DNA from: Cloacibacillus sp.
GTDB lineage: Bacteria; Synergistota; Synergistia; Synergistales; Synergistaceae
DNA length: 23,202 nucleotides
Reading direction: 5' to 3'
Assembly: GCF_020860125.1 (NCBI RefSeq)
Contig: NZ_JAJBUX010000069.1
Coordinates: 1 to 23,202, forward strand
Made by a program: the position numbers and the translations under genes. Below, piece by piece: positions 1 to 7,239 of the stretch; within the stretch, counting starts at the first letter, position 1; each line of letters starts with the position of its first letter. The notes under the pieces were generated by a model. That model was not told the DNA's origin and made no database searches. It worked only from the letters and a program-made list of their open reading frames with translations.

Positions 1-24
1 TGGCGGGGCTGTCGGGGCTGTCTC

Positions 25-1239
25 TTATTTATTTCCCTCGCCGCGCCCTTTAGACGCTGGGGAGCCGCTGTCTTTGAAAAACTTTTCTAGGACTCTGTAA
101 AGGACCAATATCTCTATCGGCTTTACCACATGGGCGTTCATTCCCGCCGCGTGTGCCTTTGAGGCGTCTTCGTCGAAGGCGTTGGCCGTCAGCGCGATGA
201 TCGGGACGGAGGCGGCATCGGGACGCTTCATCTCCCTGATCGCGCGCGCCGCCTCGTATCCCGTCATGATGGGCATCTGGATATCCATGAGTATGGCGTC
301 TATCTCTTTAGGGGCCGAGGCCGCGAAGAGGTCGGCGCATATCCTGCCGTTTTCTGCCATCAGGCACTCTATTCCCAATTTCTCCAGCATTCGCCGCACG
401 ATGCTCGCGTTGATGGGGTGGTCTTCGGCAACGATGACCTTCCGCCCCTTATAGGCGTCCTCGGCGGGAAGTCCGTCCCGCGAGGTTCCGGCGGCTGGCA
501 GCGCGCGCTCCAGCCTCAGGTCAAACCAGAAACGGCTGCCCCTGTCAGGCTCGCTCTCAACATGTATCCAGCTGCCAAGCATCGCGGCGATCTTTGAGGC
601 GATCGCCAGCCCCAGTCCCGTGCCCTTGATGGCGCCGCCGCTGCGCCCCTCCTGCTCGAATTCGGTGAATATCGCGTCGAGGTTCTCTTTCTTTATCCCG
701 ATACCGGTATCCTCCACGGACAGCCTCACAGAGAGCTCTTTTTCGTCCCTGGAGAGCAGTTCAAGGCGAAGCGCAACCTCTCCGCCGGGGCGGTTGTACT
801 TTATGGCGTTTGAGATAAGGTTTATCAGTATCTGTCTGATACGCAGCTCATCGGCGCTTACAAACAGATTCCCCTCCGGCGATTCCAGCCGGAAGGCAAG
901 CCCCTGCCGCGAAGCAACGGCGGCGTAGATCACCCCGACGGCGCGCACCGTCTCCGCAAGGTCAAAGGAATCTTTGCGCAGCTCCATTTTGCCCTCGTTT
1001 ATCTTGCTCATGTCGAGAACGTCGTTTATCAGAGAAAGCAGATGTTCCGAGGCTTTTTTGATCTTTTCGCTCGCAGTCTTTATCTCTTCGGTGGGCGATG
1101 ATTCGGCGATCTCGTCGTTGATGCCGATTATCATAGTGAGCGGCGTGCGGATCTCGTGGCTCATGGAGGCGAGGAATCTGCTCTTCGCTTCGTTCGCCCG
1201 CTCAAGCTCAAGATTCTTTTCTTTCTTTATCCTATACAT
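25..1239 (-). CDS. Hybrid sensor histidine kinase, cytoplasmic kinase and receiver part (3' part of a frameshifted gene)
   Basis: This is the cytoplasmic half of a membrane hybrid kinase. A HisKA dimerisation domain carries the phospho-acceptor in SHEIRTPL (His28 of this reading frame). A HATPase follows with an N box (NLISNAIKYN), G1 (DTGIGI) and G2 (GTGLGLAIA). The C-terminal receiver has its acceptor Asp in LMDIQMP and the conserved Lys in VVKP. There is no Hpt domain after the receiver. The Met at 1239 is internal and not a real start: the frame stays open upstream through a hydrophobic stretch (about 1243-1290, rich in Ala and Leu, ending LLWC) and a segment reading YYQPRWSDIIYTD. That stretch joins the frame of the two-SBP protein encoded at 1320-2861. 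One base added to the T5 run at 1348-1352 would give a single protein of about 945 residues (25-2861). The domain calls are secure. Whether the break is real is unknown. Confidence 0.9.
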   Translation of the reverse strand: MYRIKKEKNLELERANEAKSRFLASMSHEIRTPLTMIIGINDEIAESSPTEEIKTASEKIKKASEHLLSLINDVLDMSKINEGKMELRKDSFDLAETVRAVGVIYAAVASRQGLAFRLESPEGNLFVSADELRIRQILINLISNAIKYNRPGGEVALRLELLSRDEKELSVRLSVEDTGIGIKKENLDAIFTEFEQEGRSGGAIKGTGLGLAIASKIAAMLGSWIHVESEPDRGSRFWFDLRLERALPAAGTSRDGLPAEDAYKGRKVIVAEDHPINASIVRRMLEKLGIECLMAENGRICADLFAASAPKEIDAILMDIQMPIMTGYEAARAIREMKRPDAASVPIIALTANAFDEDASKAHAAGMNAHVVKPIEILVLYRVLEKFFKDSGSPASKGRGEGNK

Positions 1240-1319
1240 GCACCAGAGCAGGATCAGCGCCGCCAGGGTGGCCGCAAAAAGGCCGGCCAGCGCGGCCGCC
1301 TTCTCCGGATCGGTGTAGA

Positions 1320-2861
1320 TTATGTCACTCCATCTGGGCTGATAGTATTTTTCCGTGTTCCGCGGCGTACGATATCGCGGATATCGCTCGCGGGAAGGCT
1401 TTCAAGCGTCTTGGATATTATGGAGAATAGCAGCGGGTCCGCTCCCGCCGACACTCCGAGAGATAGGCTCTGCGTCTCTCCCGATACTCCCTCGTAGTAG
1501 AGATTGCGGTATTTGGCAAAGGATGAATAGTAACCTGCCTCGTAGGCGTTGATGAAGGTACAGCCGACATCTCCCCTCTTGACCGCCTTGATGCAGTCAA
1601 GGGTGGAGGGATAGGAGACGTACTTCATGCCGGGGGCGAATTTGCGCACGTTGGAAGCGATATAGTTGCGGTTGAGCACAGCCACGCTGTCGACCGGCGC
1701 GGCGCGGCTCTTTTTCACACAGACGATAGCGGCCTGGGTAAAGAGCGGCGTGACATGCGCCCCGTTTTTCGTAGCCCATATATAGTCATAGGTCATGGAG
1801 CTGACGATGTTTTTCTCGCTTTTCATCTTGCTCGTAAGAGCAGGCGCGGGCGCGTTGATCCCCTCGGGCGTGAACTTAAGCCCTGATTTTTCGGATATCA
1901 GAGCGATGATATCGGGCACGATGCCAAAGAACTTTTTCTCCTTGGCGTCGTAGTATTCCATTGGATACCATGTCTCGTCATAGAGTATAACGACGCGCGG
2001 GGCGCTTTTGATATATTCCCGCTCCGCGCGCGTAAATACGACGGATGCCTCGCGCTCCGAGCCGTAATATTTGTTGTAAAGGTCGGAGTTAAAGCTGGGG
2101 TAAAAAAAGTTAAGCTCGTTGAGCGCCTGGTTAAGTTTTTCTAAAAGGGCGGCGTTCTCTTTATTTACCGCGAAGTAGAAGCTTTCGGGGGCAAAGCGCG
2201 CAACGATCTTGAGGCCCCTGCCAAGGCGGAAGTTATCCGAAAAAAGAATGTCGGCCCTTCCATCCGCCAGCGCGCCGACGGCCTCCTTATAACTGGGATA
2301 AAAAGTGTCGCGGGTGGCAAAACCTTTGGCCCGGCAGTAATCAAGATATTTTTTATTATCGGGGCTGCCCATGACGAGCGTGGCGCGCGCGCCGTTAAAA
2401 GAGGAGAAATCTTCGTAGGCGAAGCGCCCGTCGTCGCTCCTTACCACAATACACTGAGTGCTGCGTCCGGTAGAGAGTGGGGAAAAGTCCAACCTGTTTC
2501 CGCGGTATTGGTCTTTGCGCAGATAGCCTACGACGTCTACCTCACCGCGCTCAAGCCGCTCTATGGTCTCCGCCAGCGTGCCTTCGATAAATTCATACTT
2601 CCAGCCTGTAAACTGCGCCAGCGCCAAAAGGTATTCGTAAATATAACCGTTGCTGCCCTCCGGCATTTCGGGACCGCCGTCCATAAAGCCTCCCACGCGC
2701 ACCGTGGCACCTCTGCCATACGGTTCCGGCGGTATGGCGCAGCTTTTCCCCGCCGCCAAAGAGAGAATAATTACCGACAGAAGGATACACAGGACAAAAG
2801 GCTTCCATGAATATGGCGTGCCTTTTTTATTTTTTGACGGCAGATCAAGCACTTCAAACAT
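1320..2861 (-). CDS. Two tandem SBP_bac_3 periplasmic sensor domains of the hybrid kinase (5' part of a frameshifted gene)
   Basis: The N-terminus has a short positive stretch and one hydrophobic segment (WKPFVLCILLSVIILSLAAG), acting as signal anchor. Two periplasmic solute-binding (family 3, amino-acid type) domains follow, about residues 40-255 (RVGGFMDGG...) and 275-500 (RVVILYDETWYPMEYY...), the layout of BvgS/EvgS-like sensors. The frame ends 12 codons after an A5 run with the sequence KNTISPDGVT. The -1 frame continues instead through a membrane segment into the kinase at 25-1239. The start at 2861 is chosen because an AGGGAG Shine-Dalgarno lies nine bases upstream. The frame stays open to a TTG at 2894 and an ATG at 2888, but neither has a clear ribosome site. 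The ligand is unknown; the fold suggests an amino acid or another small polar solute. As it stands, this product would be a membrane-anchored sensor without a kinase. Confidence 0.85.
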   Translation of the reverse strand: MFEVLDLPSKNKKGTPYSWKPFVLCILLSVIILSLAAGKSCAIPPEPYGRGATVRVGGFMDGGPEMPEGSNGYIYEYLLALAQFTGWKYEFIEGTLAETIERLERGEVDVVGYLRKDQYRGNRLDFSPLSTGRSTQCIVVRSDDGRFAYEDFSSFNGARATLVMGSPDNKKYLDYCRAKGFATRDTFYPSYKEAVGALADGRADILFSDNFRLGRGLKIVARFAPESFYFAVNKENAALLEKLNQALNELNFFYPSFNSDLYNKYYGSEREASVVFTRAEREYIKSAPRVVILYDETWYPMEYYDAKEKKFFGIVPDIIALISEKSGLKFTPEGINAPAPALTSKMKSEKNIVSSMTYDYIWATKNGAHVTPLFTQAAIVCVKKSRAAPVDSVAVLNRNYIASNVRKFAPGMKYVSYPSTLDCIKAVKRGDVGCTFINAYEAGYYSSFAKYRNLYYEGVSGETQSLSLGVSAGADPLLFSIISKTLESLPASDIRDIVRRGTRKNTISPDGVT

Positions 2862-2943
2862 TAACGCCAGCTCCCTGCTTAGGGGCATATCCAAGAATCA
2901 AAGCTTTCTTTGACCCGCGATGATATTCCATCTTCATATATTG

Positions 2944-2949
2944 ATTATA
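2944..2949 (-). promoter_or_regulatory. Possible -10 box for the hybrid kinase gene
   Basis: On the minus strand this reads TATAAT, a perfect -10 match, about 83 bases before the chosen kinase start. No good -35 was found 16-18 bases further upstream; the best (ccgttt/gtttta region near 2966-2973) is weak. The call rests on the -10 alone. Confidence 0.35.
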
Positions 2950-3024
2950 GCATTTTTCAATAATATAAAACGGCCAAGCACCTCCATTTATAGGGCAAAC
3001 GTATGAAAAACATCCGCCAGCGCA

Positions 3025-3053
3025 CCCGCGTTGCCATGCGGCGGCATCGCGGG
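3025..3053. repeat. Compact GC-rich hairpin in the bioA/kinase intergenic region
   Basis: CCCGCG (3025-3030) pairs with CGCGGG (3048-3053). An inner TGCC/GGCA stem lies across one mismatch, with a 7-base loop. It sits in the 304-base gap (2862-3165) between bioA and the kinase gene, which otherwise holds a possible kinase promoter and no gene. It may end or stabilise the biotin operon transcript, but the nearest T-run on that strand is about 16 bases further on, so it is not a textbook intrinsic terminator. Confidence 0.4.
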
Positions 3054-3165
3054 CCGTTCAATGTTCGTCAAAAGACGTGACGCGTTTGCCCCGCTACATT
3101 TACATTGCCAAAGCAAATATTCAGTTTAGCTTAGTTCCGTTAAAACTCTTAGCGGACCGACAGAA

Positions 3166-4512
3166 TCAGTCTCCCAATACGGAGGCGACCGCTTCTTCGC
3201 AGAATTTCACCGCGCGCGCCGCGGCATCCGCGCCGATCGTCAGCGGTGGATTGAAATAAATGACATCGCCGAGCGGACGCAGTATAAGCCCCAGATCGAG
3301 CGCCTTTTTGTATATCCGGTAACCGGTGCGCTCACGCGCTGGGAAGGGCTCCTTCGTCTTTACGTCACGCACAAGCTCCAGGGCGTTGATCAGTCCGATA
3401 TGGCGTATCTCCCCTACGTTGGGATGGGACGCGAAGCTCTTTTCCAGCATGGCGTGCAGTTCAACGGCCCGCGCCGCGGCGCCCTCCAGCACGCGATCTT
3501 CCCGCAGCACGCGCTGTACGGCGAGCGCCGCGGCGCAGCCCAGCGGGTTGCCGCTGTAGGTGTGGCTGTGCATGAAGGCGCGCCCCTTACTATAATCGTC
3601 GTAGAAGGCGTCGTATATCACGTCGGTGGCGACGGTGACCGCCATTGGCAGATAGCCGCCGGTAAGTCCCTTGGAGATGCACATAATGTCGGGGCTCACG
3701 CCAGCGTGGTCAAAGGCGAACATCTTCCCCGTGCGGCCAAAGCCGGTGGCGATCTCGTCGGCGATGAGAAGCACTTTATAGCGGTCACAGAGCGCGCGGA
3801 GTTTTTTCAGATAGAGCGGCGGGTATATCCTCATCCCCGCGCTGCCCTGAAGCAGAGGCTCCACGATGATCGCGCAGCATTCCTGCGCATATTGGGCAAA
3901 TTTTACCTCAGCGTCGGCAAAGCATTCACAGCGGCAGCTATCACGTTTTTGCCTGTATTTGCAGCGGTAGCAGTCGGGGGCCTCTACCCGCACCGTCTCC
4001 ATTAGCATCGGCTTATATATTTTCGCGTAGAGGTCCATCGCGCCGACGGAAAGGGCGCCGATCGTCTCGCCGTGGTAGCCCTCGGAGAGGCAGAGAAAGC
4101 GCCTCTTCTCTGGATGTCCGCTCTGGTGCTGGTACTGGAAGCTCATTTTTAGCGCGCACTCCACGGAGGCGGAGCCGTTGTCCGAGAAGTTGAACTTTGA
4201 GAGCCCCGGCGGCATGATCTCCGCAAGCTCCTCGCAGAGCCGCACCACCGGTTCGTGTGTAAAGTTCGCGAAGATGACGTGCTCGAGATGGTCAATCTGT
4301 TCCTTCACCGCCGCGTTTACCACGGGATGGCAGTGGCCGAGAAGGTTGCACCACCACGAGCTGACGATATCGATGTATTCCTTGCCGTCATACCCGTAGA
4401 GATATACGCCGCGCCCCTCACTGATCGGGATCGGCGGCAGCTCCTCGTAATCCTTCATCTGTGAACATGGGTGCCAAATATGTTTCAGGTCGCGCGCCGC
4501 GAGAGCGTTCAT
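3166..4512 (-). CDS. bioA: Adenosylmethionine-8-amino-7-oxononanoate aminotransferase (DAPA synthase)
   Basis: BioA is a PLP enzyme that uses S-adenosylmethionine as amino donor to turn KAPA into DAPA, the third step of biotin ring assembly. At 448 residues it is the usual length. Seen: the BioA hallmark HPCSQMKDYE near residue 14, a paired Trp in SSWWCNLLGH, the PLP aspartate in LLIADEIATGFGRTG, and the PLP lysine in CISKGLTGGYLPMA. An inserted loop, about residues 180-198, holds five cysteines (pattern C-x2-C-x8-C-x-C-x-C); it could bind a metal but has no proven role. The start codon overlaps the bioD stop as ATGA, and a GGAGGA site lies inside the end of bioD, so translation is probably coupled. 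This is the last gene of the biotin operon. Confidence 0.96.
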   Translation of the reverse strand: MNALAARDLKHIWHPCSQMKDYEELPPIPISEGRGVYLYGYDGKEYIDIVSSWWCNLLGHCHPVVNAAVKEQIDHLEHVIFANFTHEPVVRLCEELAEIMPPGLSKFNFSDNGSASVECALKMSFQYQHQSGHPEKRRFLCLSEGYHGETIGALSVGAMDLYAKIYKPMLMETVRVEAPDCYRCKYRQKRDSCRCECFADAEVKFAQYAQECCAIIVEPLLQGSAGMRIYPPLYLKKLRALCDRYKVLLIADEIATGFGRTGKMFAFDHAGVSPDIMCISKGLTGGYLPMAVTVATDVIYDAFYDDYSKGRAFMHSHTYSGNPLGCAAALAVQRVLREDRVLEGAAARAVELHAMLEKSFASHPNVGEIRHIGLINALELVRDVKTKEPFPARERTGYRIYKKALDLGLILRPLGDVIYFNPPLTIGADAAARAVKFCEEAVASVLGD

Positions 4513-5204
4513 CTTATATCTCCTCCATAAAGTTTCAGCAGTTCCGCCGCCTCGATTCCGATATCATCCGCGCCGCGCGCGACAGTCGCGGCGACGGGAA
4601 GGCCGGTAAGTTCCTCTATCATCATTTTGTTATCCTCCTCAATAATGCCGCCGGAGACCCAATCGTTCATTATCACGGCGCGTGGCTCCATGCCGTGCGT
4701 CCGCATGTAGCCTACGGTGAGCACGACGGCGTTTATCGCCCCCAGCCCCGAGCCGGAGACGACGACGGCTGGAAGCCCGAGCCCGCGGATGATATCCTCA
4801 AGCATCAGCCGCGGCCCCTCGCCAAAGGATATCGGACAGACGATGCCGCCGCTGCCCTCAACGGTCAGCGGGTCGTATCTCTCCGACAGGCGGCGGAAAT
4901 CTTCCCTGACGGTCTCCATACGCAGGGGACCGCCCTCTATCTTTGCGGCGAGGTGCGGCGAATAGGCGTGTTCGTAGACACGGGAGACTGATTCCGCCGG
5001 ATCGCCCGCGATACCGGCGGCACGGCGGACAAATTCCGCGTCGCCTGGGATCAATGCCCCCTCCCTGCGCTCCGCGCCGCTGAGGGCCGCCTTGTAATAT
5101 CCGGCGTTCAGCCCCGCCTCCCGCAGCTTTTTCACGATCAAAGCCGTGATATAGGTCTTTCCGACATCTGTGCCGGTACCGGTGACAAACAGCCCCTTAG
5201 CCAT
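4509..5204 (-). CDS. bioD: ATP-dependent dethiobiotin synthetase
   Basis: BioD carboxylates DAPA to dethiobiotin using ATP and CO2. At 231 residues it is typical. The P-loop GTGTDVGKT begins at about residue 8, and VEGSGGIVCPI matches the VEGAGG substrate-binding loop with Ala replaced by Ser. The start at 5204 overlaps the end of bioB by eight bases and is preceded by a GAGGTGAG site inside bioB. The stop overlaps the bioA start by four bases. This tight packing makes one polycistronic message very likely. Confidence 0.96.
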   Translation of the reverse strand: MAKGLFVTGTGTDVGKTYITALIVKKLREAGLNAGYYKAALSGAERREGALIPGDAEFVRRAAGIAGDPAESVSRVYEHAYSPHLAAKIEGGPLRMETVREDFRRLSERYDPLTVEGSGGIVCPISFGEGPRLMLEDIIRGLGLPAVVVSGSGLGAINAVVLTVGYMRTHGMEPRAVIMNDWVSGGIIEEDNKMMIEELTGLPVAATVARGADDIGIEAAELLKLYGGDIR

Positions 5205-6165
5205 CTTTTCTCACCTCGAAGCCCAGCGAGGCGATCATCTCGCGGTCTCTTTGCGGCGATATTCCCGCCGTCGTCAGCATATCCCCCGTGATCGCGGCGT
5301 TCGCCCCGTACTTGAAGCATGAATAGCCCCTGTCGGCGAGCAGTCCCCTGCCGCCGGCGAGACGTATCGAGGCCTCCGGCAGGATAAAACGGAATATCGC
5401 TACGGTACGCAGTATCTCCTGGTCCGTCAGCGGCCTGTTTTTCGCAAAGGGCGTACCAGCGATTGGATTGAGGACGTTCAGCGGCACAGACCTTATCCCC
5501 AGGCCGCGCAGCTCGAAGGCCATATCTATGCGGTCCTCCATCGTCTCGCCGAGGCCGATGATGCCGCCGCTGCATACGGAGAGTCCCACGGAGCGCGCCG
5601 CCGCGATCGCCGCCGTTTTTTCCCGCCAGCTGTGGGTCGTACAGACGTTGGGAAAAAACTTTTCCGAGCTCTCAAGGTTGTTGTGTATGCGCTCCACTCC
5701 GGCCTTCTTGAGCGCCGTGAACTGCGGAACGCCAAGCAGTCCGAGCGAAGCGCAGACAGAGAGCCCCGTCTCGCCTCTGATCCTCACGACACAGCGGCAG
5801 ACCGACTCAAGTTCCTCTTCCGAGAGTCTGCCGCCGGAGGTAACGATCGAAAAGCGCAGCGCGCCGCCAGCCTGCGCCGCGTGGGCCGCCGCAATTACCG
5901 CCTCCTCCGGCAGCAGCGGGTATTCGCTGATATCCGCCGTACAGCGGCCCGACTGCGCGCAAAACCTGCAGTCCTCAGAGCAGCGCCCGCTCTTCGCGTT
6001 CACAATCGCGCAGAGGTCAAAGCCGCTCCCGCAGCGTTTTTCGCGTATCTCCGCGGCGGCGGCGCACAAGGCCGCAAGCGGAACGCTGCGAAGAACAACA
6101 GCGGCCTCGGCAGATATTTCGCCGCCCTGTAAAATATGATCTTTTAGAACTTCAAGAACGGGCAT
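5197..6165 (-). CDS. bioB: Biotin synthase, radical SAM
   Basis: BioB inserts sulfur into dethiobiotin to form biotin. The start at 6165 gives 322 residues beginning MPVLEVLKDHIL, close to family length, with an AAGGAG site 11 bases upstream. The longer open frame to 6276 has no BioB-like N-terminus and lies over bioY. Radical SAM cysteines are 62, 66 and 69 (CSEDCRFC). Of the four classical [2Fe-2S] ligands (E. coli Cys97, Cys128, Cys188, Arg260), equivalents of three are present: Cys138, Cys198 and Arg268. The Cys97 position reads RFSIVTSGG, with Ser106. Extra cysteines occur at 75 (SGRC) and 175 (FPNVCTTH). The auxiliary cluster may therefore differ from the E. coli one; this is inferred from an alignment made by eye. 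The gene overlaps the end of bioY by 14 bases. Confidence 0.95.
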   Translation of the reverse strand: MPVLEVLKDHILQGGEISAEAAVVLRSVPLAALCAAAAEIREKRCGSGFDLCAIVNAKSGRCSEDCRFCAQSGRCTADISEYPLLPEEAVIAAAHAAQAGGALRFSIVTSGGRLSEEELESVCRCVVRIRGETGLSVCASLGLLGVPQFTALKKAGVERIHNNLESSEKFFPNVCTTHSWREKTAAIAAARSVGLSVCSGGIIGLGETMEDRIDMAFELRGLGIRSVPLNVLNPIAGTPFAKNRPLTDQEILRTVAIFRFILPEASIRLAGGRGLLADRGYSCFKYGANAAITGDMLTTAGISPQRDREMIASLGFEVRKDG

Positions 6166-6718
6166 AGCTAAGCGGGCTCCTTTCCGCGAGACGTACCGCG
6201 AGCAGCGCTCCGACAAAGCAAAGCAGGATGTCGCCGGGGACGGCGAGCAGGAAACAGTAGATAAAAAGCGCCTCAAAGCTCAGCGGCTGCGCCAGGACAA
6301 AGTTAGAGATGAGATAACAGTAGACCATGCCGCAGACGTAGACGACGGCAAGGCCGCACGCCGAGGCCGCGGCGGCTCTTTTTAAGCTGAGCGGCCGGAC
6401 ATGCGAGGCGATCCTCCCCGTGGACCAGGCGCCAAACATAAAACCGATCAGATAGCCAAAGGAGGGCTTCAGCAGATAGGCGGGACCGCCGCCCTCGGTA
6501 AATACAGGCACGCCCGCAAGGCCAAGGATGAGGTAGACGGCCACGGATAACGCGCCGAGCCTGCCGCCCAGCAAAAGCCCCGCAAGGGTGGTGAAGAGAA
6601 ATTGAAGCGTGAACGGAACGACCGGCAGAGGCACCTTTATCTGCGCTCCCACCGCGATCAGCGCGGTAAAGAGTGCGCATAACGTCATCTGCCGGGTATT
6701 AAGGCTGCCCTTTAACAT
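6152..6718 (-). CDS. bioY: Biotin ECF transporter S component BioY
   Basis: BioY is the membrane substrate-capture subunit of an energy-coupling-factor vitamin importer, normally specific for biotin. The 188 residues are almost entirely hydrophobic, with about six membrane helices. The family signature is visible as PLPVVPFTLQFLFTTLAG near the N-terminus and GGRLGALSVAVYLILGLAGVP, then a conserved glycine-rich loop GGGPAYLLKPSFGYLIG. No EcfA or EcfT genes are in the window, so it must share a module encoded elsewhere or act alone. It is the first gene of bioYBDA. The start at 6718 has AGGAGG nine bases upstream. That site lies in a hairpin (6727-6754), and a BirA-like operator sits further upstream (6778-6809). 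Confidence 0.95.
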   Translation of the reverse strand: MLKGSLNTRQMTLCALFTALIAVGAQIKVPLPVVPFTLQFLFTTLAGLLLGGRLGALSVAVYLILGLAGVPVFTEGGGPAYLLKPSFGYLIGFMFGAWSTGRIASHVRPLSLKRAAAASACGLAVVYVCGMVYCYLISNFVLAQPLSFEALFIYCFLLAVPGDILLCFVGALLAVRLAERSPLSYARS

Positions 6719-6726
6719 AACAAATC

Positions 6727-6754
6727 CTCCTGAAAGAAATTTTTCTTCCAGGAG
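6727..6754 (-). promoter_or_regulatory. Leader hairpin covering the bioY Shine-Dalgarno
   Basis: On the bioY sense strand CTCCTGGAAGAAA pairs with TTTCTTTCAGGAG over 11-13 base pairs, including one G-U pair. The 3' arm contains most of the AGGAGG ribosome site of bioY. The predicted bioY start of transcription (about 6748) falls inside the 5' arm. A transcript from its own promoter would lose the pairing partner of the ribosome site, while read-through from the Hpt gene would keep it. Confidence 0.5.
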
Positions 6755-6809
6755 AATTTACCATGCCGCTTAAAGTTATGTCAACCTATAATTTAATATT
6801 AGTTGACAT
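6755..6809 (-). promoter_or_regulatory. Promoter and BirA-like operator of the biotin operon
   Basis: An inverted repeat, ATGTCAAC (6778-6785) and GTTGACAT (6802-6809), is separated by 16 AT-rich bases. The layout (TGTcAACC, about 14 bases, aGTTGACA) resembles BirA operators of the TTGTnAACC/GGTTnACAA type. On the minus strand one arm doubles as a perfect -35 box, TTGACA (6784-6779). An 18-base spacer and a -10-like TAAATT (6760-6755) follow. Repressor bound here would block the promoter. The distal arm overlaps the last codons of the Hpt gene. BirA control is inferred from the palindrome and its place before bioY. Confidence 0.65.
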
Positions 6810-7158
6810 GTTCTTTTATTGTCTTTTCCAGCCGCTCACGCGCGGCGAGCAGTTTTTCATATTCATCCATTACGCCCTCTGTGTTCTTCGCGCGAAGCGG
6901 CTCCACAATACGTACCACGATATCGTAGATTGGGGTCAGGCCAAGGTTGGCAAGCACTCCTTTCAGCGTATGGGCGCAGTCGAAGGCCATCTCATTGTCG
7001 CCGGTACGCAGCGCGTCTCCGAGAGAAAAGAAGGTCTCATCATGGGCGATACTCTGCAGACAGGCCAGATAAAGTTCATCGTCGCCGATCACCCTTTCCA
7101 AAGCACCGTCAACATCGCAGCCCCAACTTTTAAGCTCACCATATAATTTGTTCATCAT
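6799..7158 (-). CDS. Stand-alone histidine phosphotransfer (Hpt) protein
   Basis: This is a 119-residue single-domain protein. It carries the Hpt motif AHTLKGVLANLGL, with the phospho-accepting His63 followed by Lys66-Gly67, in a helical protein with no membrane segment. Hpt proteins pass phosphate between the receiver of a hybrid kinase and a final response regulator. It lies 81 bases downstream of the receiver-GGDEF-EAL gene on the same strand and probably shares its transcript. The hybrid kinase at 25-2861 has a receiver but no Hpt, so the two could be partners; that is inference. The start at 7158 or the next codon (7155) is equally possible; a GGAAGAG site precedes both. The gene end overlaps the biotin operator. 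Confidence 0.85.
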   Translation of the reverse strand: MMNKLYGELKSWGCDVDGALERVIGDDELYLACLQSIAHDETFFSLGDALRTGDNEMAFDCAHTLKGVLANLGLTPIYDIVVRIVEPLRAKNTEGVMDEYEKLLAARERLEKTIKEHVN

Positions 7159-7239
7159 CCGGCTCTTCCTTTCTCAAAAACCTCCCGTCCTTCCAGACGG
7201 ACAGTCTATCTTTCGGTATGGCATCGTTAACCGCCCCGT

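Noticed and set aside
1..24. Short tandem-like GTCGGGGCT repeat at the window edge
   Set aside because: About two copies of nine bases only; too short and too near the edge to interpret.
1348..1352. Programmed -1 ribosomal frameshift site in the kinase
   Set aside because: Five A bases without a full X-XXY-YYZ heptamer, a clear downstream hairpin or an upstream Shine-Dalgarno stimulator are not enough. An indel or sequencing error is simpler.
6166..6276. Longer N-terminus for BioB starting at 6276
   Set aside because: The extra 37 residues lie inside bioY in another frame, look unlike BioB, and a good ribosome site precedes the Met at 6165.
7185..7200. CCGTC/GACGG hairpin between the EAL gene and the Hpt gene
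   Set aside because: The stem is only five base pairs and the T-run on the minus strand is weak, so it is not a supported terminator.
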